From Camarhynchus parvulus (taxonomy: Eukaryota > Chordata > Aves > Passeriformes > Thraupidae), in the NCBI RefSeq assembly GCF_901933205.1, contig NC_044573.1, positions 50,773,493 through 50,837,492 on the forward strand: a DNA stretch of 64,000 nucleotides, in the 5' to 3' direction. The notes under the pieces were generated by a model. That model saw nothing but the letters and a program-made list of their open reading frames with translations. It was not told where the DNA came from and made no database searches. This document shows positions 1 to 10,489 of this stretch, piece after piece. The first letter of the stretch is position 1, and the number at the start of each line of letters is the position of its first letter. The position numbers and the translations under genes were made by a program.

Positions 1-1904
1 TCAGATTATGATTTTAATAACAGTAATTCTGGGTGAGGCTTTAGCTAAACTGTCCAACTGAAATCAGGGTTATGATCCTTTCATAGCTGAGGTTAATACT
101 GTAAATACCAGTTATGACCCTTGCTGAAGGACAGCTTCAGTAATTCGCTGGAGTGAAATTACCTCAGTCTCTGGAAATGAAGATCCTCTAAAGGTTCTGG
201 CAAGAAAACATACAAAGTAATAATTGGGTGTCAGTGCCACAGAATGGGATAATGTTATCTTCAGTCTTGCTTAATTTTAGGAATATAAAGATTTCTTGCT
301 TTCTAAAAATTCAGATTAAAAGGAGAAATAAATTTTGTAATTTACACCTCTGACATTCAGCTGAAAAGCAGCACTGCAGACACCTGCTTCAGAATTGTCA
401 TTGTTTCCATGGTGCTACTTTCCATCACCTATTTTTAATAGTTTACACAACAAGATCAAGGGTGTCCCAGCTGTTACTGCCACTGTTGCTAAGCAACCTT
501 TAAATCAGAGTTCAAGAAGACAAAGAATCATGCTTGAAAAATTTCTCAAGTGTCTGCTTTCCCCTTTCTTCTTCTGTCTACACTATTTTTCAGATGCCAT
601 GTTTTCTGTTCCTTTTTTTTTGCCCTCTCAAATTCTGTGTGAATCAATCATAGTCTCCAAAAAGAATAAGCCACCTTCCAGCTGCAACTGCCACTGTTTT
701 ATGCCAGAGAGGAAGTTAGGGCATTAAATAGAGGGCTTAAAACATTTACCTTTTTGTATATTTTTTTTAATTAAATCCAAGTATTTTTAAAGCTCTGCAA
801 CCTGCTGCTGCTGTTGTGTAACATCTGTGCATGACTGCATCATGGACTGACACACCGATCAATGGAGAGAGAGTCAACGCTTGCAGGGAATTTCAATGCC
901 CCCCCTGTGCCTTCTGGAATTCTTAATGCTGTCACCTGCAAAAGCCTCAGAGGTCAAAAACACACAGCAAGAAGGAAAAGTTAGCATGGGTGAATCTGGA
1001 GAAGTCTGGGGCTGGATCTCTGTCCTGGAATGTCATTATTTTTCAAACTTTGTTGCTCAGCCATTAGCATCCCTCTCCCTGCAGTACCAATTGTGTGACA
1101 AAAAACCAGCAGCATGTCTTTTTAGGTAGGTACATTGTCTGTGCTAGTGTTAAAAATAAAGCAGCGCTGTGGAATGTATGCATCAAGAAAAATCCTGTAT
1201 TTCATTTAAAATCTTTGTTTGGCTCAATAGCCTTCCTCTTATTTAACCCATCCAAACTTCAACGTATCCAAGCCATTTTTTTCTGTTGTTTCCTAGATCC
1301 TCTTCTGCTCTTGCAATTCTAAATGCTTCATCCCACATCATACCTGCTCAATCTCTTTCCCTTCTTCGCACCTCTCACTACAAGCCACTAGGGCAGTGTT
1401 TAGTCTTTCTTAGCTTCTCTTGTAAATTTATTCTACAGGATTTCTTTTCTTTGCAAAACACTGTCTTAATAAATTCTCTTTCAAATTCTGCAGATGACAT
1501 ACTCTTTTTGTAACTGCTCATCACCTGTTCACACTTCCAAAGCCACCATCCTCACAAACTATGCTGTTTCTGGGTTTTTAAACTTCACACTAGTCCATAG
1601 TTTTCCAATCAGCGAAACAATTCATTAATATCATATAAGCATTTCAAATAGCTCTTTTCAATAATTTATATTTTTTTTTCTGCTCAGTTACTAGTTTGAA
1701 AATAATTCCTTGCAAATTCAATGTTTATAAAATTTTGTTGGTCATAATGGCAGAACTGTGGGCAGCTCCATCACCTTCCCTGCTACACTGCTGTCTTAAA
1801 AGCAATACTCAACTTCAGAAGCTGACTAGAAGGTAAAATAGCTTTTTCTGTGTGTTTCTTCAGCCCTCAGCCTTACTGTTACACCTCTTTATAGAGACTT
1901 CCTC
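1..1904. other. Unannotated AT-rich DNA
   Basis: I see no gene, RNA or recognisable transposon here. Short open frames occur on the plus strand, the longest 110 codons at 395-727, but they show no family motif. They are of the length expected by chance in AT-rich DNA. Homopolymer T runs are scattered through the segment. Confidence 0.7.
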
Positions 1905-1970
1905 ATGAAGACTGCCAGTTGGGATACCACTACTTTATTTATTCTTGTTTATTTGCTTGCTTATTTTCAG

Positions 1971-2193
1971 GAAACAGAAACAGGGGGAGAAATACCTTAC
2001 AGAGATGTTGCTGATCTGCCAGATGATGCAACCTTTGGTCTCTCTCTTCTTGGCCAGACAAAGAAGCTGCGACAGGGAAATAAGTTGCTCAATCTGTGAA
2101 AGCATTTGACCTTTATTTTCATTTCATCTATGTTGGTGTAAATTAGGAGGAACCTCATCACAGTAACAGAATGGCCAGCAATGTAAAATTGCT
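1971..2193 (+). other. Exon-like segment (possible terminal coding or lncRNA exon)
   Basis: A pyrimidine-rich stretch ends in TTTTCAG at 1964-1970, a good splice acceptor. From 1971 one frame stays open for 42 codons to TGA at 2097-2099 (ETETGGEIPYRDV at its start, GNKLLNL at its end). The composition is plausible for protein, but I do not recognise the family. A strong donor-like GTAAGT lies at 2194-2199, so a noncoding internal exon of 223 bases is an alternative reading. No poly(A) signal follows closely. Splice-like pairs of this quality also arise by chance several times in 60 kb, so this is only a candidate. Confidence 0.25.
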
Positions 2194-2199
2194 GTAAGT

Positions 2200-2722
2200 A
2201 GAAGAGTTGACACTTAGACTTTTATCCAAAAAGTAACTCCACTGTTTAATGTGCTCTCTAAAGTTGGTACCACTATACTGAGTAAATTAACAGATAGTGC
2301 TCCAGATTTATTTCATTGATTTCTGTGAATCCTGCCAAGGAAAGATAGTCTCTTGAAGCTCCCAGGTAGAAACTTACCAATGGCAGTATATTTGTCCTCA
2401 CTAATACTCTGAAAATATTTTATGGTTTGTCTGGATCCTAAACTCTAGATTTTGTTATCCCAAAATTCTGAAGGAATATACTCCAGTTAAATGAATGCTG
2501 TTGCCATATTATTTCCTATATCAAGCCCAAGGCTGTGAATAGGAAATTTTCTGGCAGACTCATTTGGAAGTTGTGAAGTCTGCCTTTTTGAAGAAGAAAT
2601 ATGGGAGCTGAAGCTCATTATTATTATTCTGCAAGGTGTTTTTAACACCTTTGCAGTTAAGTATCTTCTTCACAGTGTCTGTGTTTAGCAGAATTTTCTT
2701 TACAACCATTTAATGAACAAGC
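2200..2722. other. Unannotated DNA
   Basis: Nothing recognisable: AT-rich with no repeat family signature and no long open frame. Confidence 0.6.
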
Positions 2723-3070
2723 TTATTTAAGAATGGCAGCAAAATGTAGGCCCAGGTCTGCACCCCTGGCATCTGACTTGGGGGCTGAAGGCACACCAGC
2801 CCCGAGGACTGAGGAGGAAAGGTTAAGGGTGTGATTAATACCCACTTGCTGCAGGAGTCTGTGCCTTGGCTTACCCTCCAGAGGCGTGCACAATTTTACA
2901 GCGTGCAGCTGGACGTCAGCATCCGAAGCCGGTGCTTGGGCACCAGCAGCTGCCAGCCCTGCCAGAGCAGGAGCCTCTCCAGCAGTGGCACCATGCAGCA
3001 GGCACAGAATTGCTCCTGAACAGCACCCAAGAGCTGTTAGCATGGTTGTCTCAATAGTCAGCTGCATGGC
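2723..3070. other. GC-raised segment with overlapping open frames
   Basis: This patch is visibly richer in G and C than its surroundings, with repeated CAGC/CTGCC words. It stays open in a minus-strand frame (114 codons, 2723-3067) and in three short plus-strand frames. Loss of stop codons in several frames at once is what raised GC does by itself, so this is not evidence for a gene. No protein family was recognised. It could be an old exon, an unclassified repeat or a regulatory patch. Confidence 0.4.
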
Positions 3071-4466
3071 AGTAATTCCTCAGCATTCAAATTATTGATC
3101 AGGATCTCTCTGGGCTAAGCGCTGTGCAAGCACACAATGAGAGCAGGGCTGTTTTTTCCCCTGAATGGCTGTATAGGTTCCTGCAACACACACTCACACG
3201 AGCATTTCTCACTCTGAGGGAACATTCCCTCACACTAACAAGAGGTCACAGGAAATATTGCTGCAAATATGTGTGCTTTGCTTTCCTGCTTCAAATCCTG
3301 TGTAAATTAGGATCCAAATCGTGTAATGAGAGATTAAATTTACAGTGCAGCACAAGATAAACAAATGAATCAAGGGTGATTTAATCAAATACTGCACCAT
3401 TTTACATGCTCAAAGCAGTTCAGCACAGCTACCACTCCTGGCATTTCAATTTCTGTCACTGTGTAAGACTAAATCAATATTAACAATGCTGGCACAATAC
3501 AAATGATAATAGCTTAAAACTCATATTTTCCTGCCAGAATTAAAATTTGATCTCACGACTTGGATTACAAAGGTTCTTCCCAGAGTCTGTTAGTTGCGCT
3601 ATGTGTCAGACACAATACTCTTCAACTCCTACTCTTTTCATGGTAATATCAACAAAAAGAAAATTATTATATTAGAATACAGGTGTATCTCAAAAGCACT
3701 TCAAAGATCAGGACAAAGAGTCTGAAGACTTCAGGCCTCTCATAGGTCAAATATTTATTAATATTAATAAGTCTTCAATTTCATTGATGGGCTTCAGCTT
3801 TTTTCATTTAGGAAGTCTTCTGTTATGAAACCATCAAAGAGTAATTTATAAGCATTTTTTCAACTCCTCATAAATCACAAGTCATCACCCTAAAGAATTC
3901 TAAAATATTTTTTTTACAGCTCGATAGTATTGCAATATAATCAGGAGAATCAAAAATATTTTAAAATGGTCCTGAAGCAACTAAAAGGTAGTTGCACAAA
4001 TAAGCAGAGAAATGTTAAAACAGTAAACAAAGAAGAAACATTTGCTTTCTCTTTTCAAAGATATCATATGGCATTCTTTATTCTAGTTCTGGAAAACAAG
4101 CCACTGATGACCAGGAGCAATCGATTTTCCCTCACAGCTGTTTTCTAATTACTTCTGAACACTGAAAATTCCAGTGCTGTACTCAGTTTTACAAGGAGTC
4201 CCTTCAATTGGTTTCCTTATTTCAGCAAGTGTCCTGTTGGCCTGCTACCCACACACGTATCAAAAGTCTGGGGTGCTCTCATTGTGGTGCTGCCTTTTAG
4301 CTGTGCTGAATGAGTCAGACATTTTACACTGCAACAGACTGCAATGAAATGCACAAGCCATTAGCACAGATGCACTTGCAGGACTTTTTCTTTCCTGCAC
4401 TGTCTGGTTCAGTATTCCTAAATTGTATGTGTGATTCATTAAATTCTGAGAACTTCAACTTACTAG
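3071..4466. other. Unannotated DNA
   Basis: Nothing recognisable. There are short chance open frames only and no repeat signature. Confidence 0.6.
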
Positions 4467-4520
4467 ATATTCATATGAATATATACACACATACACACGT
4501 GTATATAAAGTATATGTATA
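4467..4520. repeat. TA/CA-rich simple sequence with a perfect palindrome
   Basis: A perfect 16-base palindrome (ATATTCATATGAATAT, 4467-4482) runs directly into alternating TA and CA dinucleotides. This is a degenerate microsatellite. It can form a cruciform in principle, but nothing suggests a function. Confidence 0.7.
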
Positions 4521-5569
4521 CTTCAGAGAGAGTCAAATGCATGCGCACATTAATATCCATATATGCTCTCAGGTCAAGGATTCACAAATCACATTAAGAA
4601 GGACTAAGGGAATCTGATCACTTGGTGCTCTGAATACTTTTTAAGTAAAACATGCAAAAAATTGACAGGGAGGGCCACAGCTGAAGTTCAGAAGAACCTT
4701 AGAGCTACTATGGACTTCTTCAGGTATTATATACAATTATGAAAAAAGGGTAGTAAGGAGGGTTGTTTGGTTCTGCATTTTTCTTCCTTGTGTCTCTTTA
4801 ATTCTGGCAATTCAGCAACTATTTTGTGCCAATCCTAATATGCAAACAGTAAAATTATTTTATTTTGACCTGTTTCCACAACTCTTAACTTATACAGAGA
4901 TACCTGATGAATTAGATAGAAATATAAAGACTCAGATCTCATTTTACAGTAGACTATTCTTGAAATCTTGAAGAAGCAGATTCCAGCAGATCTTCAAAAG
5001 CTCAGGCTGCACTGAGCAGATTTCCTACAGCTCAGGAATGCATTGGGGTGAGGGCTCAGGCACATAGTTTTAAAGCCCAGGAATCAGCTGGAGTGAGATG
5101 AGAAAGGACCTGCCAAAGAAAAGTGGTAGGATTCCTTGAGCTTTATTCTATTAATTCTATTTGAAAAGAAAGGAGCAAATATATTTTTTGCCAGCTAATG
5201 AGCAGTTATATTGCTCATGACCACAATGCTAAGTGTTTTGTGAAATTTTGGATATAAATACAATTAGTGTATTATTTGTTGACCCATAACAGAAGAAAGG
5301 CTAAGTAGCTATGTTATTTTCTTCTACATAAAATAAGAAATAAAACTGTTATCAGAAATTTTATATTGTGCTAGATGCTGGAATTTTTTTATATAATGGA
5401 TGATTACTATTGTTAATAAAATTGCAGAATCTTACTCTTTCTCTAGGTTCTATGTAAATTTAAGAGTGAATATGTTCAACTTCCTACAAAATACTGGATT
5501 TAATAGATTGGATTTAGAACTTAACTGTAATTTTATGCTTTGTTTGACTCTTTTTCCTTCTTCTTCTAG
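4521..5569. other. Unannotated AT-rich DNA
   Basis: Nothing recognisable until the pyrimidine tract at about 5549-5567 that precedes the next entry. Confidence 0.6.
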
Positions 5570-5745
5570 GAAAAAACATGCTTCCAAATGCAGTTCCTAA
5601 CCCAACATGTGAAGTAACGCTGTATTGCAGTCCTTATTCCATAAGATATACTTTGACAACATTTGTAATTTCTTGTAGTCTTTTGTCATCTATTTAGTAC
5701 ATGCCATTGTAAGGATCAAATAAATGCTGATCTTGTTTCTTCTGA
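5570..5745 (+). other. Terminal-exon-like segment with poly(A) signals
   Basis: A 5' splice-acceptor context is clear. A near-continuous pyrimidine run is followed by TTCTTCTAG ending at 5569, with branch-point-like TTAAC and TTGAC words 20-50 bases upstream. The downstream sequence is open for about 40 codons in one frame (MLPNAVPNPTCEV near its start) and closes quickly in the other two. A canonical AATAAA lies at 5719-5724, followed by T/G-rich sequence, and a second lies at 5759-5764. Acceptor plus poly(A) signal in the right order and spacing suits the last exon of a noncoding or poorly coding transcript. I do not recognise the peptide, and no upstream exon is established. Confidence 0.3.
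5719..5724 (+). terminator. Canonical poly(A) signal AATAAA
   Basis: Exact hexamer, followed within 10-30 bases by a T-rich stretch that could serve as the downstream element. A second copy is at 5759-5764. It is meaningful only if the exon-like segment at 5570 is transcribed. Confidence 0.35.
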
Positions 5746-5764
5746 ACCATATGGTTCAAATAAA

Positions 5765-8247
5765 AGCATGCATTTCAGTCAAGGGAAAGATTTGTTCTTT
5801 TTAGTCCTTGTTGGATTTGAGGAAATAGCATGCATTTCCACAAAAAAATGCTTTCTTTCAGAAGACAACATTTTGGTTTCTATCCCTATTGCCTACTTCC
5901 AACTGAATTTTATTTCTTTTTACCTCTCTTTCTTTGGAGTCAAAAATAAACCAGAAAGTTCCAAGGATTCAAACATCTATTTTGTTACCTGAATCTGCTG
6001 TGCTTGATGACCAGGGCTCTGGAAGCTCTGATGCCTCTCTCACTGGGCTGTGTCCAGCAGCTGCTTTGAGACTGGGATCAGTCAGCTAAAAGTGAAGGTG
6101 GAACTGGAGTCTATTTGAGTATGGAGGCAAATTTAATTGAATGCTATTGCAAACCTCTAAAGGAGAAGTAGAAGAATTTGAATCAAGCATTCCAGATTAA
6201 TGTTGCAGTAGGAGCTTTGAACAAGACCTTTAAAATCTGTTTCTAGATTGGCACATGGATTAAACTAAAGCCTTAAATGAAATGAGTTCAGAATGCAATT
6301 ATTGAATGCAATGAATTTCAATTTCTAATGAGTAGAAAAATTACAAATCTAGTCAAATCAAAGTGACTATTAGGTATTGTCCACAATATTCTATACACGG
6401 GATTGAAGTTGTAACTTTGTTCTGTGTCGCAATCACAATCTCTACCTCAATCCTTTTTCCTTCATGCTCATTCTGAGTCCTATAGTGAGTCACTTACACT
6501 TACATAATATAAATATTTCAATCATTTAACTATGATTATTTTTAAAGCCATTGCTGAAATAGAAATTAGTATCTCCCAGCACTGTGTATTCCTATAAGAC
6601 CCTTATAATCAGGATGATCACTTAATTAGCATGTTTGTTTCCACTAGGGTATACCAATTAAGAGATATAACCACACTGCTGTACATTCCTATTAATGTTT
6701 TTCTACATTTAAAGTAAGATCACACATTTCAGCAGGTGTAACTTTTAATGGTAACAGAAGATTTTCCAAAGGATATTGAGTTATTTTGCCATCTGTTTCT
6801 TATGCTGGTATTCTTAATTTACTAGAAACTAGACATTAGGTGAGGGGTTTTTCAGAGCTTCCAGAACATTAACTTTATTTTATGGTTTTCACAGATACAT
6901 TCAAGTTAATATTTTAATAAAAATACAGCTGTCCTGACTAATGATTCCTCAGAAGTGCTATTTTCACAGATCTGACATCCCAAGTCATTTTGTGTGCATA
7001 TTGTGCTAGGTAGTTACAGCAGAAATATGTTTTCTGAAAAATTAATATGTTGCATCCTTTTCTTCTCTCTACTCTGAACATAAAGCTCAAAGCTTCTTCT
7101 GCCTTTTCTATTTTTAATGCTGTAAAATGTTTGATTGTGTTCATTATGACCTTGCTAAAAAAAGAGACAAATAATGCAAAGTTTACATTTATTTCCAATG
7201 AATATTGAGCAGAGCAGAGTTATCTAAATTGTTATGCTGTCTTCACTACTATTTAAACTTATTGTGTCACATTCTTGTATCTCACTTTAAAATCTGTTTC
7301 ATACTCTGAGACTTGGCTGTCTTCTAGAAGGACAAATTTCAAAAAAGGAGGTTTTAAACACTCTGAAGTGTTTAATACATAAAGTATTCACAAAAAATGT
7401 CCATTAACAATGTCTAATTATTCTGAAATTTGCGTTAAAAAAGTAACTGGAATATATTAAAAAATTACTTTTAAATGTGTGTGTACATTTCCCAGTGTAG
7501 TGCTATAAAGGATATCCATGATTTTCAACTAGATTTCTGCTAATTGCTCTGTTATACACCTACTTAATTAATTTAGAATTATTATGTCTACAGAAAACAC
7601 TATTAAAAGCACAATATTTCAAGTCTCAAGCACAATTTCTGCAATATCTGGGTGCCTCATGTGTCTGCCATTTTAGGTCTGAGTCTTGAGCAATCACAGT
7701 ATATTTTATAGTCTTATTTTTTAGCAATTGCAGCATTACTACTAGAAGGCTTTCCAAAACATTCTCTTCAATAATAACAGCTTAGTTAGTGGGCAGCTCT
7801 GACCACTCTTCTGTTTCTGTAATGGGTGTGATGGTGAGTTAAAGTTAGTAGCAATTTTCAGAAATTCACAACTCCAGGAGTTGATATTTCAGGAAGAAAC
7901 ATGAAATAAAGGATTGTGAGGCACAATTGATTCTGTTTCTCTTTCTATAGTACCTTTCAACTGAAACAGATTTATAAAAATAAAATTCCCTTTTCCATCC
8001 AATTTCCCAATAGCTTTTGATTTATTTCACTCTTTTTGTGAAGTACATATATTGTGCTGAGAACTATAGAGTCATTTCTCTGTAAAGCCTGTCACTGTAA
8101 AACTGTTTTTGCTTGCTGTTTTGCCAAACTAAAAGTATTAATTTTGGACCACAAGAAGTTTTCCCGTAAACTTGGATTGCATTGATTTCTTCCAGATTTA
8201 AAAAAAGGAATGTTATTTCTCAGAACAAATCGGAGTGAATGATTTTT
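5765..8247. other. Unannotated AT-rich DNA
   Basis: About 2.5 kb with no gene or repeat I can support. The open frames (for example 6938-7198 on the minus strand) are short and featureless. Confidence 0.65.
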
Positions 8248-8272
8248 GGGTTTTTTTGGGGTGGGTTGGGGG
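8248..8272 (+). other. Intramolecular G-quadruplex motif
   Basis: Four G-runs of 3, 4, 3 and 5 residues (8248-8250, 8258-8261, 8263-8265, 8268-8272) are separated by spacers of 7, 1 and 2 bases. This meets the usual G3+N1-7 rule. A fifth GGG follows at 8278-8280 and the T/G-rich tract continues to about 8312. It is the only full match I noticed in the window. Confidence 0.75.
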
Positions 8273-8312
8273 CTTCTGGGTTTTTGGTTTTGTTTTGGTT
8301 TCTTTTGTGCAA

Positions 8313-9583
8313 GAATTTCACTAAAATATTCTGGTACAAATAGAGAAGCAAAGACTTACTATTTGTCTGGGGGGAATGCTGGAATGCTATAACCAAGCAT
8401 TCTGCATGAGGTCTGACTCTCTCCAAAGAGAGAGGGATTTTCTTTCCAAAATATTCACATGTGAATGCTCACTAGGGCTTGACACAAGTAGACAGCCTTA
8501 CTCCTTTTTCATCAGGAGCTCAGTCTCAGAGCTGCAAGACCTGGATAAGACTTTACCTACAGATAAAGTTCAGCCAGTCAATCTTCTGTTTACTTCCCAA
8601 AATCTGACTGCATATAGAAAATATTTTGGGACTCAATGAAGAAATTATTATGTATCAAAAACATTTCACCTTTACACATTTAAAACAGACTGGTAGGGCA
8701 ATAGTGATTTGAATTGGTATTAATTTCCAAATTAAGAATCCTAAATGTAGGCATCTTTTAGTGAGGATACGTATGTGCAGTAAGTGGTTGACCTTCAGTT
8801 AATAGAATTAACAGCAATCTAGGGCTCAGCTCAGTTGCTTAGGCATTGTCATCTAGTGCAATAGAAGCAGTCCCTGTTTTCCCAATAAGCATCCAAATCC
8901 CACAGCCAGAGAGCTATGAAACTTTCTTAAATCCTGTGTTATTACCCTCGTCCCCACGTCAAATGTTGTTGTCAATTGAATGGTGCTTCTGATCTTTAGG
9001 TGTGTCAGAACATAAAGAGTGATTCAGGTCATCCTAAAGCAGACACCAAGCATCAGCCTGTTTAACTCAGGCTTGCCCTAGTTCTTGGTTTCTACTTCTC
9101 CAGGATATATTGTCATGCAAATAATTCAATTTTAAACAACAGGCATAGAATCCTTTATAATTATGCCTCATTCAATTGCTGCTTGTCATGTCAAACACAG
9201 GCCAAAAAATGAAGGATAAGACACCAAATGGGAAAGAGCCAGCATATATTTTCTAGGAAGAATGGATTCAGCAGCATGCACAGTGAAAAAAGAAAAGGCA
9301 TAAAACACCATCCTTGCAGACAAATAATTTGTTATAGGCTTATAGTGATAATTTTTTGTTCTGCAAATTTTGACAATGGTTTTCAAATGAAATTTTTAAT
9401 GAAAATAACACAGGAAGATATGTTAATTCTGATGGTTTCAAGGTGAGTCCTATTCTGAAGTTCTCCAAAATCATACATGTTACAGTCATAAAAAAAGCCC
9501 AAACCAAAGCCACACAGATAAGGCATACTGGAACAGAGAATAGTTTCTATTGTTTAATAATACATAGGAAAGAAACACAAGTG
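8313..9583. other. Unannotated DNA
   Basis: No gene or repeat supported. The part around 9110-9200 contains homeodomain-like ATTA/TAAT words and could be conserved noncoding sequence, but this cannot be judged from one genome. Confidence 0.55.
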
Positions 9584-9589
9584 GCTTCT
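9584..9589. repeat. Target-site duplication, left copy (solo LTR 1)
   Basis: GCTTCT immediately precedes the TG that opens the LTR at 9590. The identical hexamer follows the closing CA at 10350-10355. Exact 6-base duplications are characteristic of ERVK-like (class II) integration. Confidence 0.85.
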
Positions 9590-9680
9590 TGTTGGGGTGC
9601 GTGTTGTTTTCGCTGTTTTAAGGTTCTAAAGTTGAGTTCTGTAAGTTTTATATTTTATTCCCATTAAGTTTTATTAGTTA

Positions 9681-9689
9681 AAGATGGCG
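9681..9689 (+). promoter_or_regulatory. YY1-like motif in LTR 1 U3
   Basis: AAGATGGCG matches the core of the vertebrate YY1 consensus. In several retroviral LTRs YY1 modulates or silences transcription. Binding here is inferred from motif identity only. Confidence 0.5.
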
Positions 9690-9699
9690 ACTTGAGCAA

Positions 9700-9709
9700 G
9701 GGGATTTCC
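9700..9709 (+). promoter_or_regulatory. NF-kappa-B-like site in LTR 1 U3
   Basis: GGGGATTTCC is an exact match to the kappa-B consensus GGGRNWYYCC. It lies upstream of the TATA box in U3, where enhancers sit in retroviral LTRs, and could make the LTR inducible in immune cells. Function is inferred. Confidence 0.55.
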
Positions 9710-9809
9710 AGGGCTCCCTCCCCCTCCCAAGGTGTCGGTTATCTGTCAATCAGCCGGGTCCTCCTTATTTTATGTTAATTCCCCTGTCCATCAATGTTCC
9801 CCCCCCTTT

Positions 9810-9823
9810 GTTGTCCGGGCAAC
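9810..9823. promoter_or_regulatory. X-box-like near-palindrome in LTR 1
   Basis: GTTGTCCGGGCAAC is a 14-base palindrome with one mismatched pair. It resembles the RFX-family X-box (two GTTGCC half-sites facing each other). It is flanked by repeated CCCCTGTCCATCA words at 9781-9793 and 9826-9838, so this U3 part includes a small duplication. Confidence 0.4.
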
Positions 9824-9959
9824 CCCCCTGTCCATCACCCCCGCCCCACTCCCAAAGTCCAGAAAGTTCTTCGGGGTTCGGGTGGTGATTGGGCTAGGGG
9901 GGAAGGCCACTCCTCTGTTCTTTGTTGATTTGTCTCCTGTACTTATGTAATGTCTATTG

Positions 9960-9964
9960 ATTGG
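9960..9964 (-). promoter_or_regulatory. CCAAT box (minus strand) in LTR 1
   Basis: ATTGG on the plus strand, 34 bases upstream of the TATA box. A second copy is at 9888-9892. Position and pairing with a TATA box fit a retroviral U3 promoter. Confidence 0.5.
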
Positions 9965-9997
9965 TTATGTTTGTTTTACCCTCCCCCTGGGGTCGGC

Positions 9998-10006
9998 TTT
10001 ATAAGG
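9998..10006 (+). promoter_or_regulatory. TATA box of LTR 1
   Basis: TTTATAAGG is a strong TATA element. An initiator-like TCAGTT has its A at 10033, about 33 bases downstream. The box lies in the loop between 8-base inverted arms CCCCCTGG (9983-9990) and CCAGGGGG (10012-10019). Confidence 0.7.
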
Positions 10007-10075
10007 CCTGACCAGGGGGAGGATCATTGGTCAGTTGTTCGTGGCTCCCATCCCTTCTGTATCGTTCCTGCCCTC

Positions 10076-10081
10076 AATAAA
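10076..10081 (+). terminator. Poly(A) signal of LTR 1
   Basis: AATAAA lies about 45 bases after the inferred start of R, with T-rich sequence downstream. This is the canonical arrangement for 3'-end formation in an LTR with a short R. Confidence 0.75.
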
Positions 10082-10349
10082 CCCTTGTTCCTCCCACGGA
10101 CAACTGGCTGATTCTCGCCTTTCTTTAACGACTCCACTCATCTCGCCTTGCCGCTGCCAAGCATCCGCACCCTGCTCTACTGGAGCGCCTCCTTGAGCTA
10201 TATCGCCAAGGGGCTCCAGGTGGCTGGGGAGCAGCTCTGCCATCAGCAGCTTGCTGCTTCCTGGCTAGGACAGACTGCGGCCGCTCGCGACCATTCAGCT
10301 GTCTCGTGCTCTGTGGAGCGCCGCCCGGGCTTCTTAGCGAGCGACAGCA

Positions 10350-10355
10350 GCTTCT
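10350..10355. repeat. Target-site duplication, right copy (solo LTR 1)
   Basis: GCTTCT, identical to 9584-9589, immediately after the terminal CA. Confidence 0.85.
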
Positions 10356-10477
10356 ATTCATAAATTAAATGAGAATCTGAGTTCTACATCTTCAGTTTCC
10401 CAAAACTCTAATTCCTCTCACACAAAATTTTTGAGATGAGAGACTCAATATGAGCAGAAATAATATATGGTATGTAA

Positions 10478-10489
10478 GATAATGTCTCC
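10478..10489. repeat. Left copy of 12-bp direct repeat flanking CR1 A
   Basis: GATAATGTCTCC recurs exactly at 11166-11177, where the CR1 tail ends. The spacing makes it a candidate target-site duplication, although CR1 elements usually show short or no duplications. The first bases of the right copy overlap the CR1 tail word CTATGAT, so the true duplication may be 9-12 bases. Confidence 0.55.

Larger units (their letters stand above)
9590..10349 (+). mobile_element. Solo LTR 1 of an endogenous retrovirus (ERVK-like)
   Basis: A 760-base element opens with TGTTG and closes with CAGCA (an imperfect terminal inverted repeat). It is bracketed by exact GCTTCT duplications. It is much richer in G, C and CpG than the flanks. 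The inside is laid out as U3-R-U5: YY1-like and kappa-B-like sites, two inverted CCAAT boxes, a TATA box at 9998-10006, an initiator-like TCAGTT near 10031, a poly(A) signal at 10076-10081, then about 250 bases of U5. No primer-binding site, gag, pol, env or second LTR is present, so this is a solo LTR left by recombination. The intact duplication suggests a fairly recent insertion. Class II assignment rests on the 6-base duplication. I cannot name the family. Confidence 0.9.

Noticed and set aside
395..727. 110-codon open frame as a gene
   Set aside because: No motif, no splice or poly(A) context, and lengths of 100-115 codons recur across the window as expected by chance.
9732..9950. 72-codon open frame inside LTR 1
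   Set aside because: It lies in noncoding U3 and its openness reflects C-rich composition.
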